Assembly (NCBI GenBank): GCA_009801085.1
Contig: VNWV01000004.1
Location: 310,001-374,000, forward strand
Direction: 5' to 3'
Source: Lasiodiplodia sp. COLG20
Taxonomy: Eukaryota; Ascomycota; Dothideomycetes; Botryosphaeriales; Botryosphaeriaceae
Length of the DNA: 64,000 nt
The translations under genes were made by a program, and so were the position numbers. Of this stretch, positions 56,372-64,000 are shown piece after piece. How positions within the stretch are numbered: position 1 is the stretch's first letter; every line of letters starts with the position of its first letter. Under the pieces are notes generated by a model that worked only from the letters and a program-made list of their open reading frames with translations, was not told the DNA's origin and did no database searches.

Positions 56372-58173
56372 TGTAGAATATTTTTGCTAGAATAATGAAT
56401 GTTTATTGTGTGCAGAACTAAGACCCGCATTTGAAATAAGGGACGAAAAGAAAATAAAAACTTGCCGTTCTGGAAGACTTAACTACCACTCGCTCGGACT
56501 GCGTCTTACCCTCTCTCATCAAAACCTACACTTTCAAGCGCCGTCATCTTCTATCAAAATCTAAGCTGACTTATGTTGATACGAAATACGAAAATCTTAA
56601 AGAGCGCGAGTTGTGGTTTTCCATACATGAGTCAGGTCTAAGTCTTAAATATTTCTTGGACTTCACCACCAATGTAAACAGCCTCGGCCAAGCACATGCT
56701 GCTGACATTAGTGATCAATGTGCCGAGTGGCTGTGGAGCTGGTGCTGGCCTGAAGTGGAGCTTGACGGTGGGGAATGCCGAGGTTTGAATTTGAATATTA
56801 AACGAATACCTTTTAGGCGTTGGTCGGGAGATTATACGTAGAGTATGGCAGTTCTTTTTCGTCCGAAGTTTTAGTTCTAGAAAAAGCTTCTTCTATCACT
56901 TGACGAGCAAATGCCTAATCCGGGTTAATGATTCGACCAATGATGGCGCTCGCGGCTGGCGCTTACGTGAGGTGGCTAGAAGCGGGGCGGTAGTGGACAC
57001 ACTGGACTCGGACATTTATCACCCTTGTATTGGACTCTCCCAGCATGTGGATCCATCAGATTTCTTTTGGCATCGTCGATGTCTTTGAGATAAGTGGCCT
57101 GAGATTCACGACGTGCGATACGATACAGAGCTCTCAATGCCCAAACATTGGCCAAGCGAGGAAGGAACGAAAAAAGACGTTGAGGTGCAGTACAAGGATT
57201 CTCAATCCATGTCGCAATCGCCTTATTTCCGGAGCGCACACGTCATTCGCCCGAAGGGCGGCTACAGTTCTGACAGCGATGCAGCAAAAAGAAGCCTTGT
57301 GGCTCGGACTCGGACATAAGCCAAGAAACTACACAAGACGGTAAGCGGACACTCCGCGGACCGAGACGGGAAGGGCGGACGGATGTTGATGGATGTCAGC
57401 AATTGGGTTTCGAGACTGCGACGCCGATCATTGCGGAGGATTTGTGATTGGCTTGTTGGTCCCCTTCAACGCAGAGGGTGTAACCTTGTGGCTCAAATTT
57501 CTGTGCGACGGTCCAGGAACGTCGACTAGACTCTAAGCAGGCCCCAAGAATAGACGGATGACTGATGGAGTCTAAAGGGGTTCCCGAACGGGCAGTGGGA
57601 GCGGGCGGCAGAGCGCGCTAAGGCGTTCCCTGTTTTTGCCGCTACACCTGCACACCCTGAACTACCAGCGAACGACTCACCTTTTGGCTGTTCTAAGCGC
57701 ACATGATCGTCGCCCTTTCGCGCAGCCGACCGAGTTTAGAGCCCGAGCGAACGGAAAGACCGAAGCCCCCCTCCCTCTTCGGCCGTGAAGCTTGCCTATT
57801 CGACTTATCTCGTCCGAGGCTATGTCTGTCGCATTGATCCCCAAGTGGCGTTGCCCCCTCCGCCATATGTGATCGCCGGGGGGTAGTTGTCGACTTTATA
57901 TACACCGTCCCGTGTTGCTCATATCGTGTTGTTCAACCGAACCATTTAACCGCGCTCCTGTAAAAGGCAAGTGGCGTCCTCGGAGTGGCTCACACGCTAC
58001 ACGCCCAAGCCTAAGCACTACCCGCGCCGCTGGCCACTGGCGTGCTTCTAGCGCAGCCGTAGAACCCCGTCACCCGTCAGCTTATCACTCCCTTCATAAA
58101 ATCATATATACCTGCCAGCTGCTGCTCTCTTTTTTTGCTCTTCCATCATCACCCCGCACCCTGAAAGCTCGCC
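56372..58173. other. Intergenic, 1.8 kb
   Basis: No gene supported. TATA-like words (TTATATACA near 57,896; CATATATACC near 58,104) lie in the likely promoter of the P450 that follows. Confidence 0.5.
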
Positions 58174-59875
58174 ATGGACTTCACATCACAATCACATCTG
58201 CTCACCCCCACCAACATCCCGGCTCTGCTGGGCGGGGCGGTCGTGACGGTGAGTGTGCTGATGCCTAGAAGATAAAGGAAAGCTCAAACTTACGGTGTGT
58301 GTGTGCCAGGCAATCGTGTATGCCCTGGGCGTGGCCATCTACAACGTCTACTTCCACCCACTAAGCAAGTACCCGGGACCGAAGCTGTACGCGGCCAGCC
58401 GGATCCCGTACGCGCTGGACCTCAGCTACGGCACCATCAACCAGAGCATCTCGTCGGCGCACAAAAAGTACGGCGACGTGGTCCGCATCGCGCCCAACGA
58501 GCTGTCCTTCATCTCGGGCGACACGGCGTGGAACGACATCTACGGCTTCCGCGGGGCTAAGAAGCCCGAGTTCGGCAAGGACCTGGACTGGTACAACAAG
58601 CCGGTCAACGGGACGTACTCGATGCTGGGCGCGGGGCGCGAGGACCACTCGCGCATGCGGCGCGTTTTCTCGCACGCCTTCTCGGACAAGGCGCTGCGCG
58701 AGCAGGAGCCGCTGATCCAGAAGTACATTTCGATGCTGATGCGGCGGCTGGGCGAGAAGGCCAAGGCCGGGCTGGACGTCGATCTGGTGCGCTACTACAA
58801 CTTCACGACCTTCGACGTCATCGGCGACCTGACGTTCGGCGAGTCGTTCGGGTGCCTGGAGACGGACGACTACCACGCGCTGGTGAGCGGCGTCTTCGCG
58901 TCGCTGCGGGCGGGCAACCGGCGCAAGGCGCTGCACTACTGGCCGGCGCTGCAGAAGGCCTACTTCGCGTGGGACAGCCTCACGCGCCAGGGCAAGGTGC
59001 AGGGCAACGTCATCTTCCACAAGTTCACGGCCGCCAAGGTCGACAAGCGGCTCGCGGCCGAGACGGACCGGCCCGACATCATCACGGCCATCGAGAAGCA
59101 GCCGGAAACGAAGGCGCTGAGCAGGCCCGAGATCCAGACCAACTCGGAGCTCTTCCTCATCGCCGGCAGCGAGACGACGGCCACGATGCTCAGCGGCACC
59201 ACCATGTGCCTGCTTAAGAACCCGGAGACGATGAAGAAGCTGGTCGCTGAGATTCGCGGCGCGTTTAAGAGCTCGGATGAGATCACGTTTGAGCGCGTGG
59301 GCCAGCTGCCGTACCTCATCGCCGCCCTCACCGAGGGCATGCGCTTCTACCCGCCGGTCCCGACGGGCTTCCCGCGCAAGGTACCCGAGGGCGGTGACAA
59401 TGTCGGCGGCCACTACGTGCCGGGAGACGTAAGAAGAGACCCTAGGAAGATGCGGATAGACGAGTGTGCTGACTTCATCGCAGACTGCCGTGTACGTGTC
59501 TCAGTACGCGACGTACCACAGCCCGCAGAACTTCACCGACCCGGAGTCGTACATTCCCGAGAGGTGGCTCGGAGACGACCCGCGCTTCGCCAAGGACCGG
59601 AAGTCGGTGCTGATGCCCTTCTCCAACGGGCCGAGGAACTGTCTTGGCAAGAAGTGAGTCGTGTCCCTGCAGCTTCTTTTTCCCCTTCTCTTCGTAGCTG
59701 ACACTACTCTCGCAGCCTCGCGTACGCCGAGATGCGCACCATCCTGGCGAAGACGCTCTTCAATTACGACCTGGAGCTGCTCGAGGACAAGACCGGAAAC
59801 TGGTTCGACCAGAAGGTGTTTGCATTGTGGGAGAAGGGTCCGTTGCTGGTGAAGGTCAAGGAGGCGCGCAGGTGA
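58174..59875 (+). CDS. Cytochrome P450 monooxygenase
   Basis: Four exons, 58174-58248, 58310-59428, 59484-59653 and 59716-59875, give 507 residues. The N-terminal anchor (IPALLGGAVVTAIVYALGVA) is split by intron 1. Landmarks are the hinge FHPLSKYPGPKL, C-helix DHSRMRRVFSHAFSD, I-helix LIAGSETTATML, ExxR in ALTEGMRFYPP and the heme loop PFSNGPRNCLGKN. The layout is close to the CYP65/isotrichodermin-C15-hydroxylase-like group, which acts on varied secondary metabolites in the ER membrane; the substrate cannot be inferred. No biosynthetic backbone gene lies nearby. Confidence 0.93.
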
Positions 59876-60197
59876 TTGTAGATTGTCGTTATGTAGAGTT
59901 GCTTAGTCAAATGTCACGTTGTTATGTTGAAGGATAAGTTGCTGGAAGATAAGTGATGTGTTAAGAAGCGGGGTTGGGGCGAAGTTCCGGCGAGGATCAG
60001 CCGGTATCGATAAGAGGTTGAGGCCAACTGGCACACTTCTTCTGATTCGGTCGACAGCTCCAGTGAGCTCACTAATCCACCTGTTCGATTGCCGCTCGCT
60101 CCTTGTGTGCCATTGAATCGCTGGCCGGACTCATGTAGTGCCTGCCATCCCGGCACCGCAGAAAGTCCCAACTTCTTTCGTTTCCTACAACACCACC
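59876..60197. other. Short spacer, SCJ1 promoter
   Basis: About 320 bases between the P450 stop and the DnaJ start, which serves as 3' region of one and promoter of the other. CAACGTGACA on the minus strand near 59,918 is loosely like an unfolded-protein-response site, not enough to call. Confidence 0.5.
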
Positions 60198-61530
60198 ATG
60201 CTGTTCTTCAGCACGCTGCTGATCCTCTGCGCGCTGCCGCTGCTCGTGCTGTGCGCCGAGGACTACTACAAGGTACAACCATTGCCACTTTCTGCACTGA
60301 AGATGCTGACAACCACGCAGCTCCTGGGCCTGGAGAAGAACGCGTCGGACCGCGAGATCAAAAAGGCATATCGCACATTGAGCAAAAAGTACCACCCGGA
60401 CAAGAACCCGTACGTCATCCCGGCACTCGCAGGTAGACTTCAGGCTGACTTGGGGCAGCGATGACAAGGACGCGCAGGAGCGGTTCGTGGCCGTGGCCGA
60501 GGCGTACGAGGCGCTGATCGACCCGGAGCTGCGCAAGATCTACGACCAGTACGGGCACGACGGGGTGCAGAAGCACAAGCAGGGCGGCGGCGGCGGCGGC
60601 CACCACCACGACCCCTTCGACCTCTTCTCGCGCTTCTTCGGCGGCAGCGGCCACTTCCGCCAGCAGGGCGAGCGCCGCGGGCCCAACACCGAGGTCGTGC
60701 TCAACGTGCCGCTGCGCGACTTCTACACGGGCGCCGAGAAGACGTTCAGCATCGAGAAGCAGGCCATCTGCGACGCCTGCGAGGGCACCGGCTCCGAGGA
60801 CGGCGAGGTCGACGTGTGCCCCGTGTGCAACGGCCGCGGCATGCGCATCCAGAAGCACATGCTGGCCCCCGGCATCTTCCAGCAGGTCCAGGGCCCCTGC
60901 GACGCCTGCGGCGGCAAGGGCAAGACGATCCGCCACAAGTGCAAGGTCTGCGGCGGCGCGCGCGTCGTCAAGGAGACGGAGACGCACACGCTGCACGTCG
61001 AGCGCGGCATGCCGCGCGGCGTGCGCATCAACTTCGAGAACGAGGCCGACGAGAGCCCCGACTGGGTGGCCGGCGACCTGATCGTCCAGCTGCAGGAGCG
61101 CGACGCCCAACTCCACCAAGACGGCTACGACGACCAGCTCTCGCGCGCAGACGGCCAGTTCTTCCGCCGCAAGGGCAAGGACCTGTTCTGGCGCGAGGTT
61201 CTTAGCTTGCGCGAGGCCTGGATGGGCGACTGGCACCGCAACCTCACCCACCTCGACGGCCACACGGTGCGCCTCGGCCGTTCGCGCGGCCAAGTCATCC
61301 AGCCCGGCCAGGTCGAAGTCGTCAAGGGCGAGGGTATGCCCATCTGGGATCCCGAGGCTGACGAGCTGGCGTTTGGGGAGCTGCACATCGAGTACGTCAT
61401 CGTGCTGCCCGACCAGATGGATAAGGCCATGGAGAAGGACTTTTTCGAGCTGTGGGACAAGTGGCGCAAGAAGCACGGCGTCGACCTGCTCAAGGACAGC
61501 GGCCGCCCCGCTCCGCACGACGAACTATAG
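60198..61530 (+). CDS. SCJ1: ER-lumenal DnaJ chaperone, SCJ1-type
   Basis: Three exons, 60198-60272, 60321-60409 and 60459-61530, give 411 residues. It has a signal peptide (about 1-20), a J domain with the essential HPD ([10 protein letters not shown], split by intron 2), a Gly/His-rich linker ([15 protein letters not shown]), and a zinc region with [24 protein letters not shown] and CKVCGGAR. A two-lobed substrate-binding domain follows. The last four residues are HDEL. Type I (class A) J-protein with an ER-retrieval signal is the Scj1 arrangement: it stimulates Kar2/BiP during protein folding in the ER lumen. The HDEL ending is shared with the UGGT gene 15 kb away, a product of the same compartment. 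Confidence 0.95.
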
Positions 61531-61631
61531 ATTTTCATTGCATTGGTCTTGGAGAAAATAGAGTGTGTAGCAATATACCCTTTCATTCGTGAAGCTGCTG
61601 CTGTTCGTTCACATGCATTCACCTATCCCCC

Positions 61632-63394
61632 CTACAACACATACCTAAACATAGGCCCATAATTCTCCTCCCCCATGCCCTCGTCCTGCCCCTCCTTCCC
61701 CACATCGCCCGCCTCCCTCCTCGCCCTCTGCTCCTCAACCGTCCCGTACTTCTGATCCAACCGCTTGTTCTCCCACACCAGCAACAGCCTCAACGCAACA
61801 ACCAAAAACGTCGTAAAAAACATAAACGCCGCACACACCGCCTGCCCCTTGACATACCTCGGCCCCTCCCCCGCTGGATACAACCGCGTCCCAAGCAACG
61901 GCCCGCACTGGCCCACCACATTCAAAATCACAAACCCGACCCCGCGCCGCGTATCGCTCCCCTGGTTATTACTCACCCACGGCAAGATGTTCGCGATGGC
62001 AGGGAATATGCCCGCCGCGGCGAGGAACACCCCCGCGTAGCGCGCGGCGACGGACGTGCAGGCGGCGAGCAGCACGTAGCCGGTGCCGCCGACGACGGTG
62101 AGGGCGGCGATGGTGTAGGCGCGCTGCTGCGTGCGGTCGGCGAGGACGGTGGTGCCGATGGTGAGGAGGAAGGAGAGGAAGTAGGGGGGTGCGGTGAGGC
62201 CTTGGGCGTTGATGGCGCTGTAGCCCATTTCTTTGAGGATGGTGGGGAGGAAGACGGGGAGCGAGGCGAAGGAGACGTTGCAGGAGAAATACATGAGCTG
62301 TGTGGTGGGGATGGTGGGTTAGCAGGGCTGGAGTGAGGGGAGCATGGGGGGGGGGGGGGGGACTACTACTTACGGCAGTGAACCAGCACTTCAGATCCAT
62401 CAGCGCCGCGACCACGTCCTTCCACTCGACCCCGCCTATCCTCGCCTCGGCGTCCTGGCCCGTCTGCCGCACCGCCCTGGCCTTGGCGATCCTCTTCTCG
62501 TCCTCGTCCAAGAACCGCGCCTTCTCGGGGGCGTCGGGCAGGAAGAACCAGGCCACGCCCGCCATGACCAGCGTCGGCGCGCCCTCGACGAGGAAGAGCA
62601 GCCGCCACCGCGCGATGGCCGAGCGCTTGGCGGCGGTGATGCCGTACGCGAGCGCGCCGGCGAAGGTGTTGGCGAGCGGCGCGGCCGACAGGAAGATGCC
62701 CTGCCGCGAGCCGACTTCGTGCCGCAGGTAGAAGAAGGACAGCAGGTACGGGATGCCGGGGCCGTAGCCGGCTTCGAAGACGCCCATCAGGAAGCGCAGC
62801 GCCATCATGCCCTGCCAGTTGTGCGTCGCGGCTTGGACCGTGGCGACGAGACCCCTGGGTGAAATGTTAGCATGTGTTTGGTCGGTCAGTCTTCTTCCTG
62901 AGAAAGCTTACCATCCAAAAACGCAGACTGCGGCCCACCTGTGCGGCGGCACGATCTTCCACATGATGGCCTGGAACTCGAAGACGATGTACGAAATGTA
63001 GAAGATGGTCAGCAGCCAGTCGTAGCGATCGCCGTCGAGCTCGAGGTCCTCTTCCATGCCTGCGATCTTGGCATTTCTAATAAGTTTCATACGCGGTCAG
63101 CTTATGGTCGCAGCGCCCACGTGGCTAGAGATGTGTATACCCGATGTTGGAGCGGTCCAGGAAGGCGAGGAGATCTGATACCGGTCAGTCTGACGTTACC
63201 CGCTATACAAGAGAGGACTTACAGAGAGCCATGAGCAATGGGACGACGTGGTAGTCCAATTTCCGAACCACCCTCTTCTCAGCGGCCGGGTCGACCGCCG
63301 ACAGCTGTTGGCCACCACTTCCACCGGCATTGTTGCTTTCGATCTGGACTTCGTAGGCCTTTTCGGCCCCGTCGAGCCTGTCGGGGGCAGACAT
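61632..63394 (-). CDS. MFS transporter, allantoate-permease family
   Basis: Five exons, 63394-63223, 63174-63141, 63076-62912, 62854-62374 and 62297-61632, give 505 residues; exon 2 is only 34 nt and is supported by restoring YLLAFLDRSNIGNAK. It is a DHA-unrelated anion:cation symporter MFS protein: RVVRKLDYHVVPLLMALY, FLMGVFEAGYGPGIPYLL, FFYLRHEVGSRQGIFLSAAP and, in the C-half, GYSAINAQGLTAPPYFLS and LPWVSNNQGSDTRRGVGFV. The blocks match Tna1/Seo1-like permeases for vitamins or small organic anions at the plasma membrane. Intron 4 contains an uninterrupted run of 16 G. The gene converges on SCJ1, with about 100 bases between the stop codons. Confidence 0.93.
62346..62361. repeat. Homopolymer G16 in an MFS intron
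   Basis: Sixteen G in a row on the plus strand, that is C16 in the transcript, inside intron 4 (62373-62298) of the MFS gene. Confidence 0.9.
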
Positions 63395-64000
63395 TCTGGA
63401 GCTCTTTGAGAAGAAGATGGGTTGCGTGTGCTCCAGACGTGCCGCCAGCTGCGAGGAGCGGCTTTTTAATAAGAAGAGCCGAGGGCTGTGGGTGCGGAGT
63501 TAAAGCAGCACACACGTCAAGGATGTCAGCAGTAGCGCGTCGGCCGTCTTTTTCAACGTTTGACTAGTTTTACTTTTGCGGCACCCTGCACCCCTAGCGG
63601 TGTGGCCAACCAGACACCGACTTTTTTTTTTCGGTTCGGCAAAGTTGACTTTGACACTTGTGCTGCGAACTGAGCTAGTACATGCGGCACACGCGCGCGG
63701 CGCCTTGAATTGACTCATCTGGGCACAAATCTCCATCTCGGTGCAAAAGACCGGGGACCGCGCGGGGACGGGGGGCCCGGGGGAATGACGCGCGGGCTCA
63801 GTCAGGTAGGGTGTGGGGCACCTAAAAAACCAAGCCCAGTCAAGCCTTTGCCTCCACGTCTCGGCATCGCGGGGCGGCTGGCGGTTTGCGCCGGGACCAA
63901 GCAGCGCCACCCGCCCTTCCCGGTCAGACACACGGCAACGACTCGGTCCAGCCGGTCGTCGTCGTCGTGTGCAGACAATAATAATGGTGGAGACGGGTTG
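63395..64000. other. MFS upstream region, to window end
   Basis: GC-rich, with short ORFs only. It should contain the MFS promoter. No gene is seen before the right edge. Confidence 0.55.

Noticed and set aside
58361..59413. 350-codon ORF antisense to the P450
   Set aside because: Shadow of the real P450, which has all diagnostic motifs on the other strand.
60415..61518. 367-codon ORF antisense to SCJ1
   Set aside because: Same shadow effect; low-complexity Ala/Leu composition and no start context.
54471..63394. MFS-P450-MFS set as a secondary-metabolite cluster
   Set aside because: No backbone synthase is present, and a housekeeping ER DnaJ sits between them.

Overview
The window reads as nuclear DNA of a filamentous ascomycete (Pezizomycotina; a Dothideomycete is my best guess, not proven). 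The grounds are short spliceosomal introns (about 47-105 nt, GT..AG with CTAAC/CTGAC branch sites), two HET-domain genes, a DUF6536-type membrane protein, SAT4/PTH11-type rhodopsin-fold and CYP families, and fungal versions of BFR1, SLD2, UGGT and SCJ1. Most genes had to be re-assembled from several exons. Exon ends given below were read from splice motifs and checked for reading phase; no transcript evidence was available.

Positions 1 to about 32,000 look like accessory DNA: sparse genes, long AT-rich spacers, hairpin and simple repeats, and lineage-variable families. In order they are a protein kinase with ankyrin repeats (cut by the left edge), a membrane protein, an APH/choline-kinase-like phosphotransferase, HET protein 1, a DUF6536-type membrane protein, an unrecognised membrane protein, a secreted amidase, a rhodopsin-fold (SAT4-like) membrane protein, a cytochrome P450 with a damaged or unresolved 5' end, a small decayed-looking membrane gene, a small secreted Cys-rich protein with an EF-hand, an ankyrin-type protein and HET protein 2.

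From about 32,000 to 45,000 the window turns into compact, GC-rich conserved housekeeping DNA: BFR1 (ER/polysome-linked mRNP protein), an amidase, SLD2 (replication initiation, with an MluI-box cluster in its promoter) and UGGT (ER folding sensor ending in HDEL). A 5'-incomplete single-span membrane glycoprotein gene lies against the BFR1 start.

From 45,000 to 64,000 the content is mixed: a BTB/POZ protein, a 3.4-kb stretch without convincing genes, an SDR oxidoreductase, an F-box-like protein, a Dal5-type MFS permease with three GATA sites in its promoter, a complete CYP monooxygenase, an SCJ1-type ER DnaJ (also ending HDEL), and a second allantoate-permease-family MFS transporter. I see no polyketide synthase, NRPS or terpene synthase, so this is not a classical biosynthetic cluster. 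I found no tRNA, rRNA or CRISPR, and no intact transposase or reverse transcriptase.
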